NCBI RefSeq assembly: GCF_015832195.1
Contig: NC_052016.1
Location: 80,823,047 to 80,887,046 of the forward strand
Source: Motacilla alba alba
Taxonomy: Eukaryota > Chordata > Aves > Passeriformes > Motacillidae
DNA: 64,000 bases
Direction of reading: 5' to 3'
A program made the position numbers and the translations under genes. Below, one piece after another: positions 22,863-35,356 of the stretch. The notes beneath the pieces are model-generated. The model ran no database searches. It was not told the DNA's origin and saw only the letters and a list, made by a program, of their open reading frames with translations. Position 1 is the first letter of the stretch. Every line of letters starts with the position of its first letter.

Positions 22863-23953
22863 CGACATATGGCCCCAGGCCTTTATAACTAGAAGGCAAA
22901 ATTGTGTATAGACTTGTGTTTTCAGTACAGAGCACCTAAAATTATATAACATTTTGGGGTCTTTTTTAGTTGAGCAGAGTAATGTTTACAGTACACATTG
23001 CAAGGGAGTTTGAGGTTAAAAATTTTCTGAAACAAGATTTGAGGAACGTGAAGGACACTGTAAAGAAAATGTTTGCATTTCCCATATTATGGATAAAGAT
23101 GGTTACTAGAATGAGCCATCCTCAGAAAAATACCTGAGTTTTGCTTAGAACTATCTCCTTAACTAAGCCCCTGAAAAAATATAAAGTTTGTGAGATGTGT
23201 TTGACTAAAGGAATGGAATTTCTGAGTAAATGGGGAAACCGTTTATCTGACATATGGGCGTAATTCACCATGCACTGTGACTTCCAGCAGTCTGATGAAA
23301 AGGGTTCCTCACAAATTATGGAGTTAAAAGAAGTCATGCCCAGGGCAAACAGTGCAGCTCTGCCTATTTATAGATGGGCAAAACCAAATGGTAATTTGTT
23401 CTCTTATGGTAGTGTACTTACAGTTTGGCATCTTGGGCTGTCTGTCAGAGAACCCATTGGTTGTGCAGCTAAGGCAGTAGGTTCAGTATTAGAATGGGGG
23501 GAGGCTTTACTAGATATGTTTCACTAATGCACAAGCAAAATAAAATTTTTCCCAGACTTTATAAATGGGTAAAATATAGACCAATTTTCGTGATGAGGAA
23601 GAAGTATCCTTGCTGACATAGCCAATGGTTTATGTAAGTAATCTGAAAACTCAAGAACTCAAGCCATTTTCTCAGAATCAGATAATCATTTAAACCAAAG
23701 TTGCCCGAAATTCAGGCTTATGCAGAATTTCAGCTCAGTTCTCTTAAAAACATCACTGTATGGAAATAAGGTCTGAGAAAAGGAAGGCAAACCTTAATAA
23801 TCAGGCCCTCTTACAGCTATCCACTTATTGTGCTTACATAGTTAATCTGTACTTGCAAGTAGTTGAATTTGATATGCCATATGTACTACCACTACTACAA
23901 TCAACTCATATTTCCCAGCACACCTACTTACTGTATAATGTTTAAATTTATAT
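22863..23953. other. AT-rich non-coding stretch, no gene recognised
   Basis: No feature identified. A plus frame of 85 codons (23270-23527) has no recognisable domain. Confidence 0.6.
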
Positions 23954-24020
23954 TGAATCACAGAATACTTTGGGTTGGAAGGGACTTTTAAAGATCATCT
24001 AGAACACCTTTCAACATATA
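23954..24020 (-). mobile_element. CR1 LINE, 3' end fragment, minus orientation
   Basis: 'gaatcacagaatactttggg' followed by 'ttggaagggacttttaaaga' and 'tcatctagaa' is the reverse complement of the CR1 3' terminus. Only about 65 bp can be recognised before the match fades. Confidence 0.85.
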
Positions 24021-24336
24021 AATTAAATCCTATGCCTGTGAGTTTCTCACATACTTGTCACATTAGGTCAGAATAAAACAAGTTGTTTAAAAAAGCTAGT
24101 TTTAGAAATAGAACTGTGTTGTCTCAAAGAAGTACAAATTAAGAACTTAGTCTTTTTTGCTTTCCTGATTCCTTAGTAATATAATGCATGCTTTGATGAC
24201 TTCTTTAGTGTTGAAATGCCAGAGTACATCACAGACCACTCATCCAGGTGTCCTACTTTAAAAAATAAATTAGAAAGCCTAAACCAGCCTGGGATACTGT
24301 ATTTTTCACCAGAAACAAAGTATCTCAGGAGGAAAG

Positions 24337-24354
24337 AAAAAAAAAAAAAAAAAA
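24337..24354. repeat. Poly-A tract (A18)
   Basis: Eighteen consecutive A, preceded by 'ggaaag'. No retrocopy could be recognised upstream. Confidence 0.9.
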
Positions 24355-25498
24355 GGACAGGATAAATAACATCTGTTGTGTTCTCAATGTAAAAGTGTTG
24401 TTATCTTATTGCAAGAGCCCCATACCTTCTCAGTATGGTAGAACTACCCTTCTCATAGGTAGTTCTCAACACTACTCCTTCTTCTTTAAAGCCCAGGCAG
24501 CAACTAACTCTAGGTCCCAGTTCTCCCTGTCTTATAGGACTGTTCTTCCTTATTGGTTACAGCTGTGAGTCAAGCCTGTTTCTGATCTTGGATAATTGGC
24601 CTGGCTGCAACTCTTTGGGGGGTAAAGCTGCTTTTTACACATTTCTTATACTCTATTCCCACCACAAACATCTTCAAAAAGCTAGTCTTTATTCTTCATC
24701 TGCAATCAAGAATTTTTGAAAAATTAAAAGTTCTGCAAACCCCTTTTTTCAATCCTCTGTAATAATATTGTCTTGCTGACATGAATAATCTAGTGTTAAT
24801 AACATATAACTCATTAATGTTGCTCTTTCAGGGAAATAAATCTATATGAGCACAACAATCCCTATCAGTCATCCTTCACAAATCAAGCTACTTTGATTAT
24901 ACAATTTGTTTCTTTCAGCTTCTTTTAGAATAGATTTTCAGATAAGTTTATTTGTATATAAGAATTTCATAATTTTAAAAAGTTGTGATAAGGCTAGAAA
25001 ACATCTTTAATGATACACACAATATATGATTGCTTTCATCGTACAAATACTTGTGTAGCAAAGGGAAGCAACTTCAACCATTTTCAGTAACAGTGGCTTA
25101 AATCACTCTGACAGTACAACATGTAATGGGAATATTTTTAAGGGAAAAATCACCATAGGCTGTTTACTGTCAATCATAGCAAGACAAAAGGTTAGCTCAC
25201 TAGAAGGAGAAACTGGATGATGAAGTTGAGGCTTAGGCCATATGAAATAATATGCTTTTCCTGTATAACATTGCACTGGTAAAGGATTTTCTGCATATTG
25301 GTAAAAGCAAGCACACACACATATTTTATTAAGAATCCTTGTTAAGTATTTTATCTTTCATTTATTCTGAATATACATTGATTTTTATTTTTTTTAACGT
25401 GGCCAAATCAGTATAATGCAATAATAGAAATATATTATGGTACTTTGTAGCACATCATATATATGCACTTAGAGAAAAGATATTATATAATTGTTACA

Positions 25499-25534
25499 TT
25501 ACTCTATGTTACTCTATCTCTTACTCTATCTCTT
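25499..25534. repeat. Tandem repeat, ttactctatctc unit
   Basis: Three head-to-tail units (10, 12 and 12 bp) starting at 25499, 25509 and 25521. The last two are identical. Confidence 0.9.
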
Positions 25535-28321
25535 AAATATGAAAATAAACTAAACTATTATAGTTCTTCTGGAATACAAATTCAGTAATACTCCATTCCA
25601 CAGTGACTTACTTGTCACAAATTGTTTCATGTTTTTATATGAGTGCTTGAATCAAAAATTCTAATGTATTGAAACACTGCTTACAAAGATTTGTGTTGGC
25701 TAGGAAACACAGAATTGATCAAATGAATCAAAATATTTCAACATGTTCCTTTAATTTCACAGGTAAAAAAAATACTTAAAAAAATTGAATTTGTGCTGTT
25801 TCTGAATGCTGCCAGAGTCTATTCCACTTTGGTAATGCACAGTAGACATATACTTTTTGTACAACACAGGTAACTGAATCCTATTGCATTATTATTAATT
25901 TTATGGTATTGGACTAAAACTCAGAAAAAAAGAGAACTCTAATGAATACTAATAAATACTATGTCTGCAATTAAACTCGATTACCTTTAGTAATATTGTG
26001 AGATGTTATTTTCCCCTGACTTTTTAACACAACATTTTCTCTATGCTAATATTTACATAATAGTATTGTAATTCATTTTCAGTGTCTACAGATAACATTG
26101 AGATCAAAATTGCTCCCGTTTTGTGTTAATTTGTATTTTCACACAACACAATTAGAAATTCATATTGCTACATGGAGAAAAAAATTATGGAGATGATCCA
26201 GCAGAAGAAAAAAATATTTGAATGGCTATAATGTGTAGCCTTGCGGATCTGTACACCATTCTTCAGTATTGTTGGGTTCTCTATTCTAACCCAAGAAATA
26301 TCTTCCAAAAACACAGCAGATGTTTTACTGGCTTTTTAATTTTAATTTGATCTAGTACATGTATGTTAATAACATATTATACAGAGTTGTTAACTGTGTA
26401 AAACCATGTAGAGGAATGCTATTTGGATATATGCATTGGAGTCTTCAGATATCATCCATTAGGAAGCTGGTACCTGGAGATAGGTGCATGAAATTGCAAG
26501 AAATTTTGCACGTTCCTACACAGAAATTAAATGTGTTCAGTTACACAGAAATTAAATACCATACAAGAAATGTTTATATTAATTATACATTAACGGGATT
26601 TCTTATGTCTGATGTTTACTTAGGGAAAAAATTCCTTTTATAGAAATACTGAAAGTTCTAAGGTTGCTTCCCCATACACCTGCTAGAAAAAATTAAAACA
26701 GCTCATTCCTTACACAAAATTCCACTGTATGTTGGACGACAGAAAACCAATTACTTTTTGATTGCTTTGATTCTTTGTTGTTTATTATTTGACCCAATCC
26801 TTCACTCTACTCCATGCTGCTGTCTCCTAGAAATATATGGAGAACTAGAAACTTGAGAGGGCCAAAAGGGTGAAGGTATGTAAACACAATATTTAGTTAA
26901 AATTCAACTGAACTTTAAAAAAAATACCCAAACATTATATGATTAAAATTAAAGGAAAGACAGGTGATGGATGGAGAATTATACCCATAAAAAGGAAAAT
27001 AATAGTTAGTACTTGACTTATCTTTTGATGTTGCTGTTTTGAGATATGAACTGAAACCCATGGTTTTATGTGCCTTTCCATTTTGTCATAAATTGCAAAT
27101 CCATTTTAAAATCAGATATACTTAAAAATGAGGTTCTCTCATTTTTCCATTGGAATATTTGAAGTGGGGCTCTAAATTTACTGTCTATTGACTGTTTGTT
27201 AGTATTGTTTGATGTAATGTCTGTGGATTTAATGTGAGACAGGCCAGATATGAGCTTGCAACACTTAGGGCATTTTAGTCTTCTCTTGACTTCTTTCTAA
27301 GGTGAAAATTATTTGTGTCAAGAATCTCAAATATCTAGTGCAAACATGAATTTAGTTTTGTGTTCCTTCTCCAAAAATATTCAAAATCGGAATAATAAAG
27401 ATTTTTTTTATCTCTAAGTTAGAAATACATAAATCTAGTTATCTACAAATATTGCTAGAACAATTGTCTCAATATTTCATTTCCCAACAAATGAATCAGA
27501 AAAATATGTGATAACATGAGAGGACTGCTAGGCCAGAAATCTGATTTCAGTCGTTTTACAAAGAGAACTTTTAAACAATTAGTAAATGTGTTAAAATACA
27601 GTAAAAAAAGAAATAATTAAAAAGTGAGTTTTAATTTACTTAATTGGTTTCAACAGAGACAGACGTGTTGAACTAAATGCACACATTAGGGATTCAAAAC
27701 TTGACAGGCTTATTAGAGCTCTCAGTGTTAATTACAATTTTCATTTTCCTTAATAGTAGTAAATGCCTAAGATAGTGTCCTCTTACAGTAGTATCAAAAT
27801 GTTAGTGCAAATAGTTCTATAATGCTGTTTTAAAAATACCCTCTTTTAGGACGTATCTTTTAAACCAAATTGCATGTTTATATTTATATATTTCTCCTAC
27901 AGATGACCTCTTTTCTTATACAATAGTGATCTAAATATGTCTTTACCAATGTCATCTCTTTTCCTCCCTAATTTGCATCAGCTTTCCATGAACAAATTCA
28001 TATCACGCAAACTTAAACAAAAGCAGTGCTCTTTTCTTCATACAGTATATAACATGGTTGCATGATGAACTGCTAACACATTTAGGTAATGGAACCCTTT
28101 CTTCTGAGAAAAAGAAACCAAACAAATTGTAATAAGTATAAGCTGGAACACATTTATTTTCTTTTTATCTAATGGAGATCACAGATTCACGCCAACATAA
28201 AGTCAATGGTAGGACTAATTTAGATTGCTTCTATTCTGAATTTTATGTATGCACATGTGCTTCATCCTGCCTGTGTCTAATGTGATGTACTCATTTTCCA
28301 AATTATTGTTTATCTGTTTCT

Positions 28322-28815
28322 CATAGAATCATAGACTGGATTGGGTTGGAAAATACCATTAATGATCATTCAGTCCAACAGTCCAGCCATGGGCAGGGAC
28401 ATTTTCCACTGGATTATTTTCTTTAAAGGTCCATCCAACCTAACTTTGAGCACTTCCAGTGATGGGACATCAAGGTCTTCTCAGGGCAAGCTCTGCCAGT
28501 ATTACACCAACCTCCTTACAAATTGCCAATCTATACCTACCCTCTTTCAGTTTAAAGCCGTTGCCCTGTGTCCTTTCACTACATATTCTGTTAAAAGACC
28601 TCTTTCTTTCTTATAAACACTCTTTATGACCTGAAAGGCTGCAATAAGGTCTTCCCAGAGCCCTCTCTTCTCTGGGCTGAACAACCCCAGCCAGCTCCCT
28701 CAGCCTGTTGTCATAGGAGAGGCTTCAGTTTTCTGATTGTTTCCATGGTCCTCCTTCAGACCTGCTCTAACAAGCAGGTGTCTTTCCTGTAATGTGGATC
28801 CTAGGACTAGACTAA
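28322..28815 (-). mobile_element. CR1 LINE, 3' part, minus orientation
   Basis: Starts with 'catagaatcatagactggat' and 'tgggttggaaaataccatta', the inverted CR1 3' end. It then runs through 'gggcagggacattttccact', 'cctaactttgagcacttcca', 'tttcagtttaaagccgttgc', 'ctgcaataaggtcttcccag' and 'ctctgggctgaacaacccca'. About 490 bp is retained, one of the longest CR1 copies here. Plus frames across it (28341-28616, 28737-28985) are antisense to the element and not genes. Confidence 0.95.
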
Positions 28816-28819
28816 GGAC

Positions 28820-29044
28820 TCTATGTTCAAGCACAGGTGTTTGGAAAGAGCATCTGAAACAGAAAATACTGATTCTTTGTTTTATGAAATCAATAATAGA
28901 TTTACAAGTGCTGTGGATGAGCTGGAAAGGGTCACAGATTGCCTGCTTAGCTTTAAGCCATCAACACATGTTTTGCATGCCTTGAAGAAGAATCATATTA
29001 TTGATGGAGGAAAAGTTTTTTTAAGGTTTTCTTGGGTGCAATAG
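28820..29044 (+). other. Short coding-like open frame, origin unknown
   Basis: A 73-codon frame (ATG at 28823, stop at 29042-29044) directly follows the CR1 copy. It has a more protein-like residue mix than other frames here: 'YEINNRFTSAVDEL' followed by 'ERVTDCLLSFKPSTHVLHAL', with mixed acidic, polar and hydrophobic residues. This loosely resembles the segment before the C-terminal dimerisation region of hAT-type transposase-derived proteins, but I cannot confirm this. There is no clear promoter, splice context or homologous neighbour. It may be a relic of a DNA transposon, a fossil exon or chance. Confidence 0.25.
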
Positions 29045-29510
29045 GTAGAAACTGAGTTATGGGTATCACAAGGCCCTTTGTGAACAGATGGAACAAAGGT
29101 CACAGAGCATGCTGTGTTTCAGCCTACTTTCAAGCCATCCCACTGAGGACCAGAAAATATACCTAGAAATAAATATATCTTCATTAATTCAAATGAAACC
29201 CTGTTTCCACTATTCTAGATGTATCCCAATTCAATTGCTATTTACAATATAATGATATTAAGCAGAAGTTAACTTCTGTGAACACAAAAAATTAATGTAT
29301 ATGGACAATGCTTCATTTAAATCAAAATCAGTACTATAATGATGTCAGCCTAATTAAATACATTTTGTTTAAAATTAATCAGGTTATAGTCACTGTTTCT
29401 CATTGTACACACCAAATTATTCCTCTTTGAGCCAATTTCCTCTCATGAATTTACTGGTAGTAAAGTATGAATCAAAGTACTGTAAAAATCTTAATTGTAA
29501 TTTAAATGCT

Positions 29511-29558
29511 TATGATGTATTCAAATATGATGATGTATTCAAATATTATGATGTATTC
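29511..29558. repeat. Tandem repeat, about 17-18 bp unit, three copies
   Basis: 'tatgatgtattcaaa', 'tatgatgatgtattcaaa' and 'tattatgatgtattc' lie head to tail. Confidence 0.9.
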
Positions 29559-31895
29559 TTGATGCAATGGGGGTTGGATAACAAAAACTTGAAGATTACT
29601 TTGATCTCAAAAGTTATGTATCCCTATTGGATTTTATTTGGTAAATCTACCTTTCTTTCTTAGCCCTAAAAATCTGATTTGCTTTGTAATCCATTCTGAA
29701 TCAACTGAGACCACTACATCCAATTTAAATTTTGCTGGAACTCAAGACCATGGATTACTAAATTACAGAAAGCAGAAACGAAGTAATTCACATTGGTGCT
29801 GCTACAGCTTTTGATAGAGACTCCTGCAAATCTGTGAGCTTGACACTGAGGGCAAATGACAGTATTACTATTCTGCTGATCCAGTCAGTGTTATTTTTGC
29901 TGTGTGAAATACAGAAACACAGTCCCTTCCAGTACGGCATTAGGAACAGTATCTGTTCTTAAATTCTCACTTACTAACAACTTTAATGCTGTTATGTAAT
30001 TTAGTTTCCTTATTAATATCTACAGAAATAATTTTTCTTTTTATAAACTTTATTATACACTAGAAAAAAAAAAGCAGTGTCTTCAGAAAATGTATTAAAG
30101 GATAATGGTTTTTTCTGTAGGTCTCATTTTTTAAAAGAAAAACTATGATTATGTGCACATACTTTTACCACAAATGTTTGAGACATTCTTAATTGAAAAA
30201 AAGCCAAACCCAAACAAATGGACACAATTCATGCTAACCTACATTCCTGGAATCCTTATCTAATTGATGAGCAGAAAAAAGATATTTTATTTTCACAAGT
30301 ATTCATCCCTCCTTGGTATTAATTTCTGAGGTTTTCTTCATATCTATGTCTCTGACTACATCTATATCTACATCCATCTGTATCGTCTATCAATAAATAT
30401 CTCTGAGATTACACTCCTATCGACCTTGGACAGGCAAAAAGTAATTATAGAAGGGATAATATTTCTGCTCTTTGATTAACAGTGCTGAATGGAATACTAC
30501 TACAACAGATGTTCATAATCTCTAAAAATTTTGGCTCATTACACCTTTGAGAAAGTCATGCAGCCAGGCTCCTTTTGTCATAATTGAAATTATGCAGAAA
30601 TTCCATACCTAAAATTCCAACCCTTTTGACATCAGGTCCTCTACTCTCAGTTAGACCAGGCAGCAGAAAAGAGAAGAACTGGGGCCGTGTTTATGAATAG
30701 CTGTTTTCATTCTGTCCTTGAAAGCATGTGTACAGAAATCAAACTAACACTCAAAAAGCAATCATGCATAAGCCAATCATGCTGTGTTGCTCGAGGCTAA
30801 CAGTTCTGCAGGTATGAATCAAGAAAACACCAACTTCTTTGCTTGTTTTCCACCAGCACATTCTCACTCTTGCTGAGGCCTCACAAAACCATCATCCTAA
30901 CCTTTCCTCAGGGCATTCAGTAGTTGAAAATAGCAGTCACTCATTCAGATGGTACAGGCAGAATCCTGGTAGCTTCTGTGTCTTATTAATGATTCTGGAC
31001 CATAGAAACTGCCACTGCTGACAGATGTAATTACTCATGGAAATCCACTTCATTGTACCTATGTGTTTGCTTTATGAGTATCATAAATGGGCTCTTCTCA
31101 AAAATCTGACATTCTAGAAAAGTACAGCCCCACTTGAAAAGAGATGTGAGAGCTGACAAGAGATGACAAATGTCAGTAGTTCAGCCACACTGTTGACAGA
31201 TCTGTCCTTGTTAACATCAACAGTATTAGTAGAATGGTGAAATAACCTATTACTCACTTGCCAAGGTTTTGCTGTTAAAAACGTCCCACTCCCTTGTAAC
31301 TCTCCCAGTCTCTCCTGCCAGCAACCTATCCAGCACCACTCCCACAGACATCTCTTGGTCACATCATTTTTTTTCCCACCCAAATAAAAAGGTGAAATAA
31401 AACTTAAAATTTCTGAAGTTATAGTGTTCAGAAAAAACCCTACATATATAGTTCTGTCAAACATATTATAGAGATACAGCTGTTTGCTGATGCACACAAG
31501 AGGTCCATAGTATCTATGGAGGAGATATTGAAGGACAGATAAAGGATGTCTGCAATGAAACAAGTTTCTCTCTATATTAATTTGTAGCTTTCTAAGCAGT
31601 CATAGTGGGGGACAATGGGAAACTCCTGATCTTGAGACCTTGGCCTTAAAACCCTTTGTCTGTGGTCTGAAATGAAGGTTTTGCTCTGAGCTGGCACACT
31701 GATGGCTGTCAAAATAGGCTCCCTGGAATGGGACTCCCTCATGTGCTCAGAACTTTAGTTCCTGCATCAACAGGTACCAGTCTGAAATAATAATAAACAT
31801 AATGAAAACATATAAATGTTTTCCATTTTTTCCTATCTCTTCAGAACATGAAACAAAAATGTATTTTACAGGTTACTGTCCTTGAAAAAGTAGTT

Positions 31896-31930
31896 GAAAA
31901 GAAAGAAAGAAAGAACGAAAGAAGGAAAGA
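31896..31930. repeat. (GAAA)n microsatellite, imperfect
   Basis: About eight gaaa-type units with interruptions (gaac, gaag). Confidence 0.9.
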
Positions 31931-32794
31931 CCTTTATAACTCCTTATTTTTTTAAAGTAAAAGAGAGAGTTTTTAAAAAAGAATAAGTTTTATCTTGCTA
32001 AAAATAGTTGAAAATTGTATGTAAAATATATAAAATTTACACCGATATAGTGCAGACCATGTATATTCTTGGAAATACATGATTTCTCCTTTTCATTAAA
32101 AATTAATCTCTACATAGTAGCATTTTATCTGTCTATGTCTTTTTTGCTCTCTTTTTTTCCCCCTTCAGACAGAGTTCATTTTGCAGCTCACAGTAGTTAA
32201 AGAATAAATTTCTCTAGAAGTAGCACTAGTATTGTTCTATACTATTTTACTCTTTATTATTCGTAGTCCACTTAAATATTAATCTTTTAAGTTCTTAAAT
32301 CTTTAAGCACCTAAATCTTGAGCCCTTAAACATGAAATTTTCTGATATTTATTTTGGTAAGGTAGAAAAGTTCATTTTATTACTGTTGCCAAAGCCATAC
32401 AAAGTAGCTGTCCTACACTCTTCATGGGCTGCATACAAATATCTACCTTCAAAATGCAAGTGTCCATCAGCTTGGTGAAACATCTCAGTCCAGCTTCTAG
32501 AGAAATGTTTTAGAGTGTTTCACTTATATTTCTGCTTACTGAGATGAACGCCTCTTCTTCGACTGGCCTATTTCATTTTCACATGTAAACATGTCACAAA
32601 CCACTCAGAGGCAGCACAAAGAGGATTCCTGCCCTGAACAGCCTAAATCAAACATGACATAACAACTCAGGCTTATGAACAGATGTGGTGTATCTGGAGA
32701 GAAAACAAAGGACAAAGCTGAAAAAAAAAGATCAGGTTGTTTGTCAGCCATTTAGTCAGTTTGATGTCTCAGACTCTTGCAACTTACTTTTTTC

Positions 32795-32812
32795 TTTTTT
32801 TTTTTTTTTTTT
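32795..32812. repeat. Poly-T tract (T18)
   Basis: Eighteen consecutive T within a longer pyrimidine-rich stretch. Confidence 0.9.
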
Positions 32813-33043
32813 AATTCCCTCCCCGTCCCCTGCATCTCCTTTAAGGATTCAGAGGTTGAATACAATTTCCATCCCTTTGCTGAGCATGCAGTGAATATAT
32901 ACTAAGCATATAGTAACACTCCTGTAAAAGTTACTTTATGACACTAAAAAATTAGCCTTTATTGCTTTCCAATGTGTGCTATTTTTGCTACTGCTTGGAT
33001 GTGTAAAGTAATAGTGGTCTCTTGGGGTGTAACTGTACCACAG

Positions 33044-33110
33044 GGTGGTGAGTTGACCTTAGCTGGCTGCCAGGAGCCCAACAAGAACCTCTGTCACACA
33101 CCCCATGCTC
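33044..33110 (-). mobile_element. ERV LTR terminal fragment, minus orientation
   Basis: 'ggtggtgagttgaccttagc' followed by 'tggctgccaggagcccaac' resembles the LTR terminus at 2303 (tgtggtgggttgac...). Similarity fades after about 60 bp, so this is a short remnant of that family. Confidence 0.5.
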
Positions 33111-33480
33111 CCCTTTGCTCCCCTTTCCATTCCCTTTGGAATGGAAAAGGAGCCTTTGCATATACCTTGGGGAAGAGCTGCAGTACACTTCCAAAAGTCT
33201 TTGCTTTTGGAGCAAACCCCAAAGCCGACCCCAAAAGCCAACCCCAAAGCACAGAAGCACATACCTGTAAGTAAAGACAAGCGGTGCCAAATGAACTGTC
33301 CACTGCAGCAAAGTCTGTGAAGATGAGGAGCTGAAGGAGACTTGGTTATGCATTTGTACAACCCCTGTGCAAGCTGGCAGTATAGAGGCAGAGAAAGTGA
33401 AAACAGCTCAGAACTGGATAACACAGGTTAAAAAGCCTCCAGAATTAACGAGCTATGAGGAAAACCATGAAAAGTTAAGG
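33111..33480 (+). other. GC-richer block next to an LTR end, possibly retroviral internal relic
   Basis: Includes a 10-bp hairpin (33124-33147) and 'ccccaaag'-type repeated phrases (33215-33250). It also has a stretch near 33338-33470 that stays open in one plus frame for over 40 codons. The position beside an LTR end makes a degraded ERV internal region possible, but no diagnostic retroviral motif was seen. Minus frames of 121 codons (32988-33353 and 33059-33424) overlap it without recognisable features. Confidence 0.25.
33124..33147. repeat. 10-bp stem inverted repeat
   Basis: tttccattcc (33124-33133) pairs perfectly with ggaatggaaa (33138-33147) across a four-base loop. Confidence 0.9.
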
Positions 33481-33711
33481 GAAATATTGATGAGCTGAAT
33501 CCAATACAAGGCATATAATTAGATCCCTTGATCTTAACTATAGCAATACAGAATCAGAATGCGATACCTGTGTTGTTCAGCAACCTGTATTCACAAACAA
33601 GCAGTCTGTTTTTCAGTGACTCAGGCACACTGGCAGTAGAAAGGCAAACACTGTCACTTTTAATCCCAGTAATCATCATGCCATAAAGCAGTCTGAATTA
33701 AGATTAAAATT
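33481..33711. other. Non-coding stretch, no feature recognised
   Basis: Short AT-rich interval between the GC-richer block and a CR1 copy. Confidence 0.6.
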
Positions 33712-34066
33712 ATAGAATCATAGAACCATCTATGATCATCAAGTTCCAATGTCCTGCCATAGGCAGAGGCACCTTCCACTAGATTATGTTGCTGATCCTT
33801 GAACACTTCCAGGGATAGGGAATTCACAACTTCTCTGAGCAACCTGCTCCAGTGCCTCACTACCTTCACATTAAAGGATTTTTCCTTATATCTCTCCTAA
33901 ACCTACCCTCTTTCAGTCTGAAGCCATTTCCCCATGTTTTACTACAAATCTCTGTCTTTAGGCTCCTGTTAGGTTCTGGAAGGCCACAATTAGGTCACTC
34001 TGAAGCCTTATCCTCTCTAAGCTGCACAGTCTCAATTCCCTTTGCCTTCCCTCACAGTAACTGTAT
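33712..34066 (-). mobile_element. CR1 LINE, 3' part, minus orientation
   Basis: Begins 'atagaatcatagaaccatct', the inverted CR1 3' end, then 'tgatccttgaacacttccag', 'ctgagcaacctgctccagtg', 'cctaccctctttcagtctga', 'ggaaggccacaattaggtca' and 'tccctttgccttccctcaca'. About 350 bp is preserved. Confidence 0.93.
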
Positions 34067-34657
34067 TTATTAAATGGCAGACGAGCGCATTTTACAGGTT
34101 TGCTGGACTAATAGAGGAATTAAATCCTTTTAAGGCTGCTCATCCTGTCTCTTCTTGGGAATTTTTGGCTCTATAACAAGCTGTAATAGTAGATGTTGTG
34201 GCAGTAGAAAACAAAAAATTAATCTGTTGAGAAGCGTTGGTTACCTTCATGTAATACATTCAATGAGCAGGAGTATTCAGGTCACAACTGCTCTTTGGCA
34301 CTTAGAGTCTCCATCAGGGCAAACTATGGATTTTTAAACTTTATTTTAAAATATATTGTTAATGCCTAAAAGAATCAAAACTGCACACAAAATTTACTGC
34401 CTTAACTTTTCCCAAAATTTTTTTTGATATTATTATTATCTACTTTTATTATTGTGTAATCCTATATATTTAAAAGGCTGTGCGTGGGAGTAGCTAAGTC
34501 CTTATTTGGGTCTGGCCTCCAACCCATTAAACAATCAGTGGGTCAATACAGAATTAACTTGAAATACTTTAGATCTTCATCTTTGTGACCTTCAACTACT
34601 GCTGTTTGACTTTATGCTCCTTTATCATTGTAACATGTATGGAAAGTAGTAGGCTTT

Positions 34658-34680
34658 CCCATTCACTAAAAGTGAATGGG
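34658..34680. repeat. 10-bp stem hairpin
   Basis: cccattcact (34658-34667) and agtgaatggg (34671-34680) are perfect reverse complements with an aaa loop. Confidence 0.92.
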
Positions 34681-35137
34681 TTCACTTTTCCATGAAGTGG
34701 AAGAGCACTACACAGAAACTTTGGTAGATCTTCAGGATATTCTGCTGGAAACCATCAGCTTGGACAGTGTTACTACTCAACATTTAATTACACAAGTTCA
34801 AAAATAAATTTTAGACACAGAACTAGCAAGACTAAACTATTGTTGAAGGTATTTCTTTTACTTTGGGGGTTTTTCTAAGATTATAATAGGAAAATAAGAG
34901 AAACCAAAATATAACAAAGGAAATATAATTTGTTTAAAAAACCTCAATTGTCCTTCTAGAACTGAAAACAGAAGCTTTGGCATCACTTATGTGATCTTTA
35001 TATTGAAACATCTCGCTAATTATTTTTCTGCCTTGCTTTGTCTGTACATGCAACAGAATAATTGGCTTGTAGGTAATTTTTTTTTTCTTTTCCCTGTTTT
35101 TCAACTCCAGAGGAAAATTGAAACATGAAATCATTTA

Positions 35138-35166
35138 TATGAAAATACTTGAAAAGTATTTTCATA
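35138..35166. repeat. 13-bp stem hairpin
   Basis: tatgaaaatactt (35138-35150) and aagtattttcata (35154-35166) are perfect reverse complements with a gaa loop. A further partial copy of the arm ('catacaaatacttgaaaa') follows immediately. Confidence 0.93.
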
Positions 35167-35356
35167 CAAATACTTGAAAACTGGAAGCCTTAATGGGACG
35201 GAATGATCTTGGCTGGCCCCAATGCCACTCTTGCACTTCTGTTCTGTGGGAAAACTAAAAACATTATCATCTACTTTCCATCAGCAGGTGATGTTCAGCT
35301 ACTTCCTGGGAAGTATATCTTCACCAGGAATAGTGGTTGCTTTGTAAGAAAGCATC

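Larger units (their letters stand above)
24021..28320. other. AT-rich non-coding stretch, no gene recognised
   Basis: 4.3 kb of strongly AT-rich DNA, with a homopolymer A18 at 24337-24354 and a small 12-bp tandem repeat at 25499-25534. The frames present (for example 26359-26643, 94 codons plus) show no conserved features. Confidence 0.6.
29045..33043. other. AT-rich non-coding stretch, no gene recognised
   Basis: About 4 kb without supportable genes. The longest frame is 149 codons on minus (31114-31563), which shows no domain I recognise. Small tandem repeats at 29511, 31896 and 32795 are listed separately. Confidence 0.55.
34067..35356. other. AT-rich non-coding stretch with two small inverted repeats
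   Basis: No gene or transposon recognised. Two perfect hairpins are listed separately (34658-34680 and 35138-35166). Confidence 0.6.

Noticed and set aside
31114..31563. 149-codon minus-strand frame
   Set aside because: No domain, no repeat match and no splice or promoter context. A frame of this length can arise by chance in 64 kb.
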